Positions 25,274-33,464 of a stretch of 35,379 bases of DNA are shown here, piece by piece (the first letter of the stretch is position 1; each line of letters starts with the position of its first letter). The position numbers and the translations under genes are program-made. A model generated the notes under the pieces. It saw only the letters and a program-made list of their open reading frames with translations. It searched no databases and had not been told where the DNA came from. This DNA comes from Segetibacter sp. (GTDB taxonomy: Bacteria; Bacteroidota; Bacteroidia; Chitinophagales; Chitinophagaceae): contig NZ_JAOQAH010000054.1 in NCBI RefSeq assembly GCF_025963695.1, forward strand, positions 1 to 35,379, read 5' to 3'.

Positions 25274-25708
25274 CTACAAAAAGCCCATTTTTTCTACAGC
25301 CTTTTCCGGAACTGAAATCTTCTTTTTAGTAGTGTAATCAAAACATAACATGCCTGTTTTGACTTTTCCCGCAACCAGCCATTCGTCTCCTGGTTTTACT
25401 TCTATCTTATAAAAAATATCAAAACCAAGTCTATCAATTCCTGAGGCTGCAACTGATATTTGTATTTCATCTCCATATTTCAGTTCACGTTTATATTCAA
25501 TCGCAGCATCTGCCATTATTAATCCTGCGCCTTCAAGGTTCAGTTCCGTGTAACCAAAGTGTTGTAGATATTGCTGCCGTGCTTCGTGAACTAAAGATAA
25601 GAACACATCATTACCTACATGACCGCCGTAATTTAAATCAGTTATCCTGATCTTTAAGATGGTCGAAAAATTAAACTTATGGGGAAGAGAAACTTTGATT
25701 CGTTCCAT
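25274..25708 (-). CDS. Hotdog-fold acyl-CoA thioesterase (4HBT/YbgC-like)
   Basis: A 144-residue single-domain hotdog protein that probably hydrolyses acyl-CoA or acyl-ACP. The pattern TDLNYGGHVGNDVFLSLVHEARQQYL with the Gly-His and the acidic HEAR segment is that of the 4-hydroxybenzoyl-CoA thioesterase group, followed by IEYKRELKYGDEI and a strand ending KTGMLCFDY. The ATG at 25708 gives the normal N-terminus. A TTG at 25747 would overlap the upstream gene. It lies 23 bases behind the small membrane-protein gene on the same strand and may share its transcript. Substrate length cannot be read from the sequence. Confidence 0.83.
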   Translation of the reverse strand: MERIKVSLPHKFNFSTILKIRITDLNYGGHVGNDVFLSLVHEARQQYLQHFGYTELNLEGAGLIMADAAIEYKRELKYGDEIQISVAASGIDRLGFDIFYKIEVKPGDEWLVAGKVKTGMLCFDYTTKKKISVPEKAVEKMGFL

Positions 25709-25731
25709 TAAACAGGAAATAGTGAAATGAT

Positions 25732-26061
25732 TTAACGGATAATCCAAACCAAACCGGCAAGTAAACCTAAGCCCGCTATAGACGACGCTATACGAATCCT
25801 GGCTCGGTTAGAATTAGGCTTATGCACAAATGAAGATGATGCTATAACATCATTTGCCCGGCTTTTTCTTGCATCTTGTTCATCTAAAATTTTTTCTATC
25901 TTACCCCAAACCCTTGCGGGCGGCATAATTAATCGTTCTGTCATAGTAGAATTGAAAGTGTGAGAAGAGGTTTTTAGTTTTTTCTGCAGGTTTTCCAAAC
26001 GCTCTTTTTCAGGATTAGGTGAGACATTGTAAAGACAACTTTGAGATAGACTGTTTTTCAT
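25732..26061 (-). CDS. Small tail-anchored-like membrane protein, unknown function
   Basis: A 109-residue protein with a hydrophilic, coiled-coil-prone N-terminal half (EKERLENLQKKLK, about 18-30) and the segment MPPARVWGKIEKILDEQDARK at about 46-66. It ends in one hydrophobic helix (RIASSIAGLGLLAGLVWIIR) with almost nothing after it. The helix at the very C-terminus suggests a tail-anchored cytoplasmic protein. The PPARVW..IE..LDEQ segment looks like the short helical motif at the start of some anti-sigma or membrane-tethered regulators, but I do not recognise a family. It precedes the thioesterase gene by 23 bases on the same strand. It is credible as a gene by context and composition; function not assigned. 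Confidence 0.7.
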   Translation of the reverse strand: MKNSLSQSCLYNVSPNPEKERLENLQKKLKTSSHTFNSTMTERLIMPPARVWGKIEKILDEQDARKSRANDVIASSSFVHKPNSNRARIRIASSIAGLGLLAGLVWIIR

Positions 26062-26210
26062 GATCTGTTGGTTTTTATTCTATATCATATTAATTTAATG
26101 TTCGTCCATGTCGGGCAGCGAACTATAAATTATATAACACAGTTATTGGGTTATTTATTATTACAGACGACCTATTTATTCGTTTAGTTGCAGTTTTCTT
26201 AAACAATTCT

Positions 26211-26807
26211 CTAAATGCAACTATTTTTCCCAACTGTGGACAAAAATGACGCCAGTTTCATTGTTGCTTTTTTCCTGTGGCTATACTGGTTTTTTTCTGC
26301 CAACACCATTTCCGCAAAGGTTTTATTAGCTCCATCTGGAATAAAAATGCTGTCATAACCAAAACCTAAATGTCCTTTTGCAACTTCTGTAATTTCTCCT
26401 TCACAAATTCCTTCAAACAGTTCCTCAGAATTATTGATAATAAGCGAAATCACTGTTCGAAACCGGGCCTTTCTGTTCTCTGCACCCTTTAGTGCATGCA
26501 GCAGCTTTTGTAAATTATCGTTGGCACTTTTTCCTTCTCCTGCATATCGGGCGCTTTTTACTCCTGGTTCACCGTTTAGCGCCTCAACTTCTAACCCCGT
26601 GTCTTCGCTAAAACAATTCTCACCTGTAACAGCATGAATAGTTTTTGATTTTTCACTTGCGTTTTCCTCTAATGTTGCATGCGGCTCAGGTATGTCAATG
26701 TTTATTCCTGCCTCTTTTAAAGAAATAACCTCAAAAAAATCTTCAATAATGCTTCTTATTTCTTCAACCTTATTTTGATTGTTCGTAGCAAAAATTATTT
26801 TTTTCAT
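26211..26807 (-). CDS. rdgB: Non-canonical purine NTP pyrophosphatase RdgB/HAM1
   Basis: A 198-residue soluble enzyme that hydrolyses dITP, dXTP and ITP to the monophosphate and so clears damaged purine nucleotides. Motifs: FATNNQNKVEEI at the N-terminus, SEDTGLEVEALNGEPGVKSA at about 68-87, SARYAGEGKSANDN, GFGYDSIFIPDG at about 149-160 and SHRKKA near the end. Length is typical. It is separated by 149 bases from the following minus-strand gene and by 204 bases from the upstream one, so probably an own transcript. Confidence 0.94.
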   Translation of the reverse strand: MKKIIFATNNQNKVEEIRSIIEDFFEVISLKEAGINIDIPEPHATLEENASEKSKTIHAVTGENCFSEDTGLEVEALNGEPGVKSARYAGEGKSANDNLQKLLHALKGAENRKARFRTVISLIINNSEELFEGICEGEITEVAKGHLGFGYDSIFIPDGANKTFAEMVLAEKNQYSHRKKATMKLASFLSTVGKNSCI

Positions 26808-26947
26808 GTTTCAAAGTGGGAATAGAGGTAAAATTTTTAATTAACAAGGAGTTAAGATCGTTATTAATCAAAGGGACGGGTAGAAGGATTTTTATACAAA
26901 ATTCTTAAAAACTAACTTATGATACCAGCAGTATTATTTCAATTTGT

Positions 26948-26962
26948 CATCGTTGCGTCGCA
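26948..26962. repeat. Short core of the dispersed repeat family
   Basis: CATCGTTGCGTCGCA is, read on the minus strand, TGCGACGCAACGATG. It matches TGCGACGCAACAATG from the right arm of the element at 21104-21240 in 14 of 15 positions. It lies in the 204-base gap before rdgB. A direct repeat CATCGTTG follows at 26988-26995. No complete second arm is evident, so it may be a remnant. Confidence 0.4.
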
Positions 26963-27011
26963 ATCCGTTCGGCCACAAGTCCGCTAGCATCGTTGTCAAC
27001 CTCTTATTCTT

Positions 27012-27566
27012 TTAAGCAATATTAAATACATTCTTAAGGCTAAGCCATAATTTGGTTTTCAATAGTTTCCCTTCTACTCCAGCTTTATTAATATGAGTAA
27101 GTGGAGGAGCAACCATAATGGTAGATCCCGAAAATTTCTGCACCTGGAAAGCGGGTATCATAAATGGCAGCTTTATAGCGGAAGGCTCAACATCAAACAA
27201 CAGAATTGTTTTTGCACCCAATTGTTGTTTTATGGCCTCGTAATCAACCTCCTGTCGCGAATTGTTTATAATAGCTATATCAGCCAAATCAAGATGACAG
27301 GCTTTTAAAATACTAGTTAAAAAAATAAGTTCCTCCTCTAATAAAAAAACTGCATCAGGCTGGTGAACTATTATAATTACCCCTTTTTTGTTTTCGCCAA
27401 GAAATGCTACTTTATCGAGTGGTTCTATTGCCTCCTGGCCTTTTAATGGCTGTTCTTCCAACTGCGTCTGTACTGCTTCTGCATTATAAGTATCAAGTTC
27501 AACCAGACTTCCTTTGTATAATTCTGCTAATAAAAAGTCGGGCAATTGTATTTTTTCTGCACTCAT
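27012..27566 (-). CDS. Conserved Bacteroidota-type protein, possible DNA polymerase III psi-like subunit
   Basis: A 184-residue soluble protein without signal or membrane segment. N-terminal part LPDFLLAELYKGSLVEL, a central GVIIIVHQPDAVFLLEEELIFLTSILKAC strand-helix unit at about 62-90 (quoted in part from the frame), then LADIAIINN, TILLFDVEPS, LPFMIPAFQVQ and APPLTHINK, ending LKTKLWLSLKNVF. The order of strands and the LW..LK..F tail recall the small psi subunit (HolD) of the polymerase III clamp loader, which also ends in a comparable helix. That is a by-eye resemblance only. It is divergent from ilvE, 63 bases apart, with an exact -7 box at 27616-27623. The gene is real; function not assigned. 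Confidence 0.75.
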   Translation of the reverse strand: MSAEKIQLPDFLLAELYKGSLVELDTYNAEAVQTQLEEQPLKGQEAIEPLDKVAFLGENKKGVIIIVHQPDAVFLLEEELIFLTSILKACHLDLADIAIINNSRQEVDYEAIKQQLGAKTILLFDVEPSAIKLPFMIPAFQVQKFSGSTIMVAPPLTHINKAGVEGKLLKTKLWLSLKNVFNIA

Positions 27567-27604
27567 ACATCGTCAATATTTATTGCCTTTGCAGGCATTT
27601 TTCG

Positions 27605-27623
27605 TTTCTTTGCTTCAAAATTA
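27605..27623. promoter_or_regulatory. Overlapping divergent promoters of ilvE and the psi-like gene
   Basis: On the minus strand TAATTTTG (27616-27623) is an exact TAnnTTTG box for the gene starting at 27566. On the plus strand TTTCTTTG (27605-27612), with TTG 19 bases ahead, is a one-mismatch box for ilvE at 27630. The two boxes are four bases apart, so polymerase binding at one should block the other. A small dyad TGCCT/AGGCA lies at 27584-27597. Confidence 0.45.
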
Positions 27624-27629
27624 ATATTT

Positions 27630-28694
27630 ATGGTTGCAGCTCCTCCGATAATTGTTCAAAAGGCAGAAACAAGCAAGCTTCAGTCTTTTTCTTTCGAAAA
27701 TTTACCTTTTGGAAAATATTTTACCGACCACATGCTCGAGGCAGATTATGAAGATGGTGAATGGAAAAGCGTTGAAATTAAACCTTACCAACCTCTACTC
27801 CTCGACCCATCTACGGCTGCTATACATTACGGACAGGCAATCTTTGAGGGTATAAAAGCTTATAAAGATAGCGACGGAAATGCCTTTATATTTCGACCTA
27901 TAGATAACTACCGGCGTTTTAATATTTCGGCAGAAAGATTAAAAATGCCTCCTGTTCCTGAGGAGATCTTTATGGAAGGAATGCGGTTGTTAGTGGACAT
28001 CGACAAAAATTGGATTCCAACCGAGGATGATCATTCCTTATATATTCGTCCGTTTATGTTTTCCACAGAAGCGACGTTGGGAGTGAAGCCTTCTAATTCT
28101 TATAAATTCTTAATAATTCTCAGCCCTACAGGTCCTTACTATAGTAAGCCTATGCGGATTTACGTGGAAGAAAAATTTTCGCGTGCCGCTCCAGGTGGAA
28201 TTGGGTTCGCAAAAGCAGCAGGAAATTATGCATCAAGTTTATTGCCTGCTGCTGAAGCTCACGAACGTGGGTACGATCAGGTTTTGTGGACGGATGCAGT
28301 TGAACATAAATATGTGCAAGAGATTGGGACAATGAATGTGTTTTTTATCATTGGAGATAAAGCCTACACTCCTGAACTCAGCTCTGGAACTATCTTAGCG
28401 GGTGTTACGCGCGACAGTGCCGTCACAGTTTTAAAAGAAATGGGATTTGAGGTAATAGAAGACAGGATCAGTATTGATCAAATTATTGAAGCCCATAAAG
28501 CTGGTCAACTGAGAGAAGTTTTTGGGACAGGTACTGCCGCCACTATTTCTCCCATCAAGGAGTTAAGATATAAGGAGTACGTGATGGAGTTCGACGTAGT
28601 TAAATGGACAGTTTCAACGGAATTAAAAAAACGTCTTAACGATATCAGGAATTCCAAAGTTGGCGACCCTTACGGATGGATGTTTAAAGTTTAG
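27630..28694 (+). CDS. ilvE: Branched-chain amino acid aminotransferase (IlvE)
   Basis: A 354-residue fold-type IV PLP aminotransferase that makes leucine, isoleucine and valine from their 2-keto acids with glutamate as donor. Visible: QAIFEGIKAYKD at about 69-80, NYRRFN.SAERL, YIRPF at 138-142, the PLP lysine Lys195 in GFAKAAGNYASSL, and VQEIGTMNVFFI, then SGTILAGVTRDS and REVFGTGTAA. The length fits the longer mitochondrial/Bacteroidota type. The ATG at 27630 is preferred: the earlier in-frame ATG would run through the promoter and overlap the divergent gene. rpsL follows 222 bases later behind its own promoter. Confidence 0.94.
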   Translation: MVAAPPIIVQKAETSKLQSFSFENLPFGKYFTDHMLEADYEDGEWKSVEIKPYQPLLLDPSTAAIHYGQAIFEGIKAYKDSDGNAFIFRPIDNYRRFNISAERLKMPPVPEEIFMEGMRLLVDIDKNWIPTEDDHSLYIRPFMFSTEATLGVKPSNSYKFLIILSPTGPYYSKPMRIYVEEKFSRAAPGGIGFAKAAGNYASSLLPAAEAHERGYDQVLWTDAVEHKYVQEIGTMNVFFIIGDKAYTPELSSGTILAGVTRDSAVTVLKEMGFEVIEDRISIDQIIEAHKAGQLREVFGTGTAATISPIKELRYKEYVMEFDVVKWTVSTELKKRLNDIRNSKVGDPYGWMFKV

Positions 28695-28859
28695 TAAGAG
28701 TAAACGAAAAGCATTAAGATTAATAATGTAAAGACACTTTTTTTCTTAGAATTCATCATTTTTAGAATTAATGAATTCAAAATGGTTTCTTAAAAAATAG
28801 TATAAAGATTAAGAAAAGTAGCAAAATTTGGGGTTGCAGGAGATTTTTTTATTCAAGTC

Positions 28860-28890
28860 TTGGAATTTCAAGTTAATGCTGCTACTTTTG
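28860..28890 (+). promoter_or_regulatory. Promoter of rpsL-rpsG
   Basis: TTG at 28860-28862, a 20-base spacer, and the exact -7 box TACTTTTG at 28883-28890. Transcription would start near 28896, about 20 bases before the rpsL ATG. Confidence 0.62.
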
Positions 28891-28916
28891 CAATCCGAAA
28901 AATTTAAAAGGTAAAA

Positions 28917-29297
28917 ATGCCTACAATTCAGCAATTAGTAAGAAAAGGTAGAGAAATTATAAAGGCTAAAAGCAAGTCTAGAGCACTTGATGCATGTCCA
29001 CAACGACGTGGTGTATGCACAAGGGTTTATACAACTACTCCTAAGAAACCGAACTCAGCTTTGCGTAAAGTTGCAAAGGTGCGTTTGACAAATAAGATTG
29101 AGGTTATTGCTTATATTCCCGGTGAAGGACACAATTTGCAGGAGCACTCTATTGTTTTAATCCGTGGTGGTCGTGTAAAAGATTTACCAGGTGTTCGTTA
29201 TCACATTGTTCGTGGTAGTCTTGATACTGCCGGGGTAAAAGATCGGAAACAAAGCCGTTCTAAATACGGTACAAAGAAGGCTAAGGCTAAGAAGTAG
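28917..29297 (+). CDS. rpsL: 30S ribosomal protein S12
   Basis: A 126-residue ribosomal protein of the decoding centre. [20 protein letters not shown] and [10 protein letters not shown] are near-universal. Lys43 and Lys88, the positions mutated in streptomycin resistance in Escherichia coli, both carry the wild-type lysine. Asp89, in RVKDLPG, is the residue that RimO methylthiolates in some bacteria. The tail is rich in lysine, AKAKK, as in other Bacteroidota. First gene of a two-gene unit with rpsG. Confidence 0.97.
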   Translation: MPTIQQLVRKGREIIKAKSKSRALDACPQRRGVCTRVYTTTPKKPNSALRKVAKVRLTNKIEVIAYIPGEGHNLQEHSIVLIRGGRVKDLPGVRYHIVRGSLDTAGVKDRKQSRSKYGTKKAKAKK

Positions 29298-29374
29298 TAA
29301 GAGTAGACTTCACAATGAGGTTATAGAATTCAATAATAAACTAAGCAGCTTAGCTGCATTAAAATAAAAAGAAA

Positions 29375-29842
29375 ATGCGTAAGACGCAACCTAAAAAAAT
29401 TCCTTTAGCACCAGATCCTCGCTTTAACGACAAGCTGGTCACCCGTTTTGTTAACAACATTATGTGGCAGGGTAAGAAAAGCATTGCTTTGACTATATTT
29501 TATGATGCTGTAGACAGAGTGTCGAAGCAAACCGGGGAAGATGGATATGAAATTTGGAAAAGAGCGTTAGCTAATATTACCCCAGGTGTTGAAGTAAGAA
29601 GCCGTCGTATTGGTGGTGCTACATTTCAAATTCCTTCTGAAGTTCGCCAGGATAGGAAGATCTCGTTAAGCATTAAATGGATGGTCCGTTTTAGCCGCGA
29701 GAGAAATGGACGGAGTATGGCTGAAAAACTATCTAACGAAATAATTGCAGCAAGTAAAGGTGAAGGTGGAGCTTTCAAAAAGAAGGAAGACACGCACCGT
29801 ATGGCTGAAGCCAACAAGGCTTTCTCTCACTTCAAAGTATAA
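29375..29842 (+). CDS. rpsG: 30S ribosomal protein S7
   Basis: A 155-residue ribosomal protein that binds 16S rRNA in the small-subunit head. Recognised by MRKTQPKKIPLAPDPRFND at the start, VNNIMWQGKKSIA, the PGVEVRSRRIGGATFQIP block at about 70-87 and MAEANKAFSHFKV at the end. It follows rpsL by 77 bases, a gap with a small GCAGC/GCTGC hairpin at 29345-29357. A terminator follows at once, so fusA is not in this operon here. Confidence 0.97.
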   Translation: MRKTQPKKIPLAPDPRFNDKLVTRFVNNIMWQGKKSIALTIFYDAVDRVSKQTGEDGYEIWKRALANITPGVEVRSRRIGGATFQIPSEVRQDRKISLSIKWMVRFSRERNGRSMAEKLSNEIIAASKGEGGAFKKKEDTHRMAEANKAFSHFKV

Positions 29843-29864
29843 GGTCTTTCCTCATTATATATTG

Positions 29865-29891
29865 AAGCCACTCAAATGAGTGGCTTTTTTT
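29865..29891 (+). terminator. Rho-independent terminator after rpsG
   Basis: A 9-bp stem (29865-29873 with 29878-29886), AAAT loop and a T-run of seven. It begins 22 bases after the rpsG stop and closes the rpsL-rpsG unit. Confidence 0.92.
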
Positions 29892-30085
29892 GTGTCCATA
29901 TGTTAAAAAAAAAATATCAAATACTAAAAGTTCGAATACGACGTCCCGCCGGTAAAACACCTCGTTCATTTCATCTATTTTAAGGTAAGTTTTTAAGTGT
30001 TTTTTAAGAAGTTTATTAAATTTTTATTTTTTATCCATTCTAAGCAGCCTTTTACCGATAATTCTTGTTTATTATTGTGATAGCA

Positions 30086-30113
30086 TTGTGAAAAACGTTG
30101 ACTGCGTATTTTG
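30086..30113 (+). promoter_or_regulatory. Promoter of the susC-susD operon
   Basis: TTG at 30086-30088, an 18-base spacer, and TATTTTG at 30107-30113, a -7 box one base short of TAnnTTTG. The predicted leader to the susC ATG is about 37 bases. No ECF-type or hybrid two-component regulator is encoded next to it. Confidence 0.48.
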
Positions 30114-30155
30114 CAATTGCTATTTTTAATTTTCTTTAACTTTTAACTGATTGCT

Positions 30156-33100
30156 ATGCCAAAACATTTAACTGCCCGCAGTTTACTTTTAACTGCATGT
30201 CTCCTCTTTTTTTCTACTTTCACTTTCGCCCAGCGCACGGTTAGTGGCAAAGTCACAGGCCCAAACAATGAACCTATCTCCGGTGCTACAGTTACTGTAA
30301 AAGGAACTTCTATAGCCACACAAACTAATGCAGAAGGAACATTTACCTTATCAGCTCCTAATGACGGAGGAACACTTGTAATTACTAACGTGGGATTTGA
30401 GAACACAGAAGTATCTGCAGCCGGTCGTGGCTTATTGGATGTGACAATGAGACCGTCTAATGCAACCCTTACTGAAGTTGTAGTGACTGGGTACACAACA
30501 CAGGCAAAAAGAGACATCACGGGTTCGGTAGCTGTCGTAAACGTGAAGGAATTAATTGCCAATCCTGGTTCAAATGTTCAAAGTCTTTTACAAGGTCGGG
30601 CTGCTGGTGTTACTGTTGGTACCTCTGGGGTTCCTGGTACCGGTGCCAATGTACGTATTCATGGCTATAGCACCTTTGGTAATAACGAACCATTGTACGT
30701 TGTTGATGGCGCTCGTGTTGGGGCTATCACTGAACTGAATCCAAATGATATCGAAAGCCTGCAGGTGTTGAAAGATGCGTCTGCAGCTTCAATTTATGGT
30801 TCTGCCGCTGCTGGCGGTGTTATCATTATCACGACAAAAAAAGGAAAACTTGGACGTGCTAAAGTCACTTATGATGCCTATTACGGTAATCAAACTTTCA
30901 ATAAAAGGCTTGATCTTTTAAATACAGCGGAGTATGGGCAGTATCTTTATTTGTTGGCTCTTAACTCTGGCAACGTTGTAAATGGTCAGTTCAAGCATGG
31001 TCAATATGCGGGTCCTACGGGTATAAGTACCACCGGACCTATTATTCCAGATTTTATTTATGCCGGCGGTGGGCAACCAGGCGGAAAGAGTGGTGGAATA
31101 GCGGCAGGAGACGCTGCGGCAGATCCTGCCAAATATAAACTTGACTTATTTGACGTAAACGGCCCAGGTACTTATCAAATTGTTCCTGCAAACAAACAGG
31201 GCACTGATTGGCTTGGCGCGATACTACAAAAAGCTCCCCAGATGAACCACCAGGTTTCTGTTTCGGGCGGCACTGATAATGCTAACTACCTTTTTGGTCT
31301 CGATTATTTTGATCAAAAGGGTATTATATATACGACTCGGTACCAGCGTATTGCACTTAGGTCAAATACCAGTTTTGTTATAAAAAATAAAATAAGGGTA
31401 GGGGAGAATTTGCAGGTTAACTTCACAAACAGATCAGGAGTTCAAGGGTTTACAAACCAGGATGAAGGAAATCCTATCTCATTTTCATATCGTCAACAAC
31501 CAATTGTTCCAGTCTTTGATATCGCTGGAAATTACGGAGGAGCACGGGGTGCTAATTTAGGCAATTCCTCAAACCCCTATGCTAATCTGGACAGACGTAA
31601 AGATGCACGTGAAAAAAGGTTAGGTCTGATAGGAAGCATCTATGCTGAAGTTGATTTCTTACGCTATTTTACGTTTAAAACAAATTTAGGCGTTGATTTT
31701 GGCAACACCAGCAGCTTCATTTTTACGCCTCCGATTTATGAGAACCCAGAAGGGCGAACAAACATTGCACAGTTCTCTGAAGCGCAAGGGTACGGCTACC
31801 AGGCTACCTGGTACAATACTTTGAATTTCAGAAAGTCATTTAACGATGTACATGAGGTTAAAGCGTTATTAGGAACTGAAATAGTTCAAAATCAGGGAAG
31901 AAATATAAATGCAAGTGCCTCAGATTTCTTTAGCCTGGATCCCAACTTTCAACAAGTTGCATCTACTCTTAGTCTTACACCGTCTGGTTCCAGTAGCCTT
32001 TTTAGAAGCAGAAAGTATTCTCCTGTAATAGCGCAGGTAAATTATGCATTTAAAGACAGGTATTTGTTAAGCGCTTCGTATAGAAGAGACGGATCCTCAG
32101 ATGCTTTTGGGCCTAACAATAAATATGGAGATTTCCCCGCTTTTAGTGTGGGTTGGCGGGTGTCGGAGGAAGGTTTTTTTAAGAATATTAAAGGTATAAA
32201 TGATTTTAAAATACGATTTGGCTATGGCGTCTTAGGTAATGATAACATCACCAGCTTTGCCTATCTTAACTTCTTTAGAACAGCAAACGATGCTGGCTAT
32301 CCTGTAAATGGAAGCAATACAAGTTATACACCTGCACTTCGCCACCAAACCATTGCGAATCCTGATATTAAATGGGAGCAAACGAAAACGGCCACTTTAG
32401 GCTTTGACGCCACTTTGTTGAATAATAAGCTTGCTGTAACCGTGGATCTTTACAACCGTGAAACGACCGACCTTTTGTTTGAAAAAGAATTAGATGCGAG
32501 TATCTACGGCGGATTTATTTCGAGGCAGCCAATAAATATTGGAAATATGAACAATAAAGGTATAGACCTTTCATTGTCGTACAGAGGTAATTCAGGTAAG
32601 GATTTTAGATATGATGTTAGCACTACTTTTTCACTATATAAGAATAGGGTCGGTAAACTTGCTGATCCATTTTTTGAAGGTGACAGAACAAGGATTGATC
32701 CATTTAATCGTTCAGTTACCGGCCAGCCTATATCAAGCTTTTATGGATATGTTATCGATGGTTTTTTTGATGACGCTGCCGAACTGGCCACACTTACCCA
32801 AGCCGGTAAATTTATCGGTGGTTGGAAATACAAAGATCTTTCTGGTATCGATGGAAAGCCTGATGGTAAGATTACTCCCGAAGACAGAACCTTTATAGGT
32901 AGTCCTCATCCGAAATTTGTTATGGGCTTTAACGTTAACATGAGCTTTAAGGGTTTTGACTTTGCCACTTTCCTTTACTGGAAAGCTGGTGGGGAGATAG
33001 CCAATTATACACGTTACTGGACTGATTTTAATACTTTCCAGGGAGGCAGGACCAGACGGTTGTTATATGAAAGCTGGACGCCGGAAAACAAAGATGCCAA

Positions 33101-33440
33101 GCTTCCAAGAATAACGAGTAATGACGCATCTAGTGGTACTTTACCAGTAAATTATTACATCGAACCAGGGGGGTATTTGAGATTGCGTAATCTTAGTTTA
33201 GGTTACACGCTTCCCAAAAAGATAATGGATAGGTTTAGTATCGATCGCTTAAGGGTATATGTACAAGTTCAAAACTTGTTTACTATTACTAAATACACCG
33301 GGTTAGATCCTGAAATAACTACTGCTAATACCGGGCGTAATGATTATACAAGAAGAAATGCGGATAGAAATTTAGGTGTTGATCTTGGAAATTACCCAAC
33401 CAATAAATCGGTGATCTTCGGTATTAACTTAGGCTTTTAA
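30156..33440 (+). CDS. susC: SusC/RagA TonB-linked outer-membrane receptor
   Basis: A 1094-residue outer-membrane channel that imports ligand handed over by its SusD lipoprotein. The signal peptide ends FTFAQ (cut after Ala25). The carboxypeptidase-regulatory-like domain covers about 27-100 (VSGKVTGPNNEPISGATVTV). The SusC family box LTEVVVTGY is at 105-113. The plug, to about 230, shows VQSLLQGRAAGV, VRIHGYSTFGNNEPLYVVDG and the signature GGVIIITTKKG. A beta-barrel follows, with the family-typical YLRLRNLSLGYTLP and VYVQVQNLFTITKYTGLDPE near the end. All segments are intact. susD begins 24 bases after its stop. No glycosidase or peptidase is nearby, so the ligand class is open. Confidence 0.93.
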   Translation: MPKHLTARSLLLTACLLFFSTFTFAQRTVSGKVTGPNNEPISGATVTVKGTSIATQTNAEGTFTLSAPNDGGTLVITNVGFENTEVSAAGRGLLDVTMRPSNATLTEVVVTGYTTQAKRDITGSVAVVNVKELIANPGSNVQSLLQGRAAGVTVGTSGVPGTGANVRIHGYSTFGNNEPLYVVDGARVGAITELNPNDIESLQVLKDASAASIYGSAAAGGVIIITTKKGKLGRAKVTYDAYYGNQTFNKRLDLLNTAEYGQYLYLLALNSGNVVNGQFKHGQYAGPTGISTTGPIIPDFIYAGGGQPGGKSGGIAAGDAAADPAKYKLDLFDVNGPGTYQIVPANKQGTDWLGAILQKAPQMNHQVSVSGGTDNANYLFGLDYFDQKGIIYTTRYQRIALRSNTSFVIKNKIRVGENLQVNFTNRSGVQGFTNQDEGNPISFSYRQQPIVPVFDIAGNYGGARGANLGNSSNPYANLDRRKDAREKRLGLIGSIYAEVDFLRYFTFKTNLGVDFGNTSSFIFTPPIYENPEGRTNIAQFSEAQGYGYQATWYNTLNFRKSFNDVHEVKALLGTEIVQNQGRNINASASDFFSLDPNFQQVASTLSLTPSGSSSLFRSRKYSPVIAQVNYAFKDRYLLSASYRRDGSSDAFGPNNKYGDFPAFSVGWRVSEEGFFKNIKGINDFKIRFGYGVLGNDNITSFAYLNFFRTANDAGYPVNGSNTSYTPALRHQTIANPDIKWEQTKTATLGFDATLLNNKLAVTVDLYNRETTDLLFEKELDASIYGGFISRQPINIGNMNNKGIDLSLSYRGNSGKDFRYDVSTTFSLYKNRVGKLADPFFEGDRTRIDPFNRSVTGQPISSFYGYVIDGFFDDAAELATLTQAGKFIGGWKYKDLSGIDGKPDGKITPEDRTFIGSPHPKFVMGFNVNMSFKGFDFATFLYWKAGGEIANYTRYWTDFNTFQGGRTRRLLYESWTPENKDAKLPRITSNDASSGTLPVNYYIEPGGYLRLRNLSLGYTLPKKIMDRFSIDRLRVYVQVQNLFTITKYTGLDPEITTANTGRNDYTRRNADRNLGVDLGNYPTNKSVIFGINLGF

Positions 33441-33464
33441 TTTTGTTAACTGTAAAAGAATTTT

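Larger units (their letters stand above)
29843..30155 (+). other. 313-base intergenic region between rpsG and susC
   Basis: Holds the rpsG terminator (29865-29891) and the susC promoter (30086-30113). The AT-rich stretch between shows no gene. A GTTCGAAT string near 29931 recalls a tRNA T-loop, but no stems pair around it. Confidence 0.6.

Noticed and set aside
27546..27629. Longer start for IlvE
   Set aside because: It would run through both promoters and overlap the divergent gene's start region.
29925..29960. tRNA-like GTTCGAAT string
   Set aside because: No T-stem, acceptor stem or anticodon arm pairs around it.
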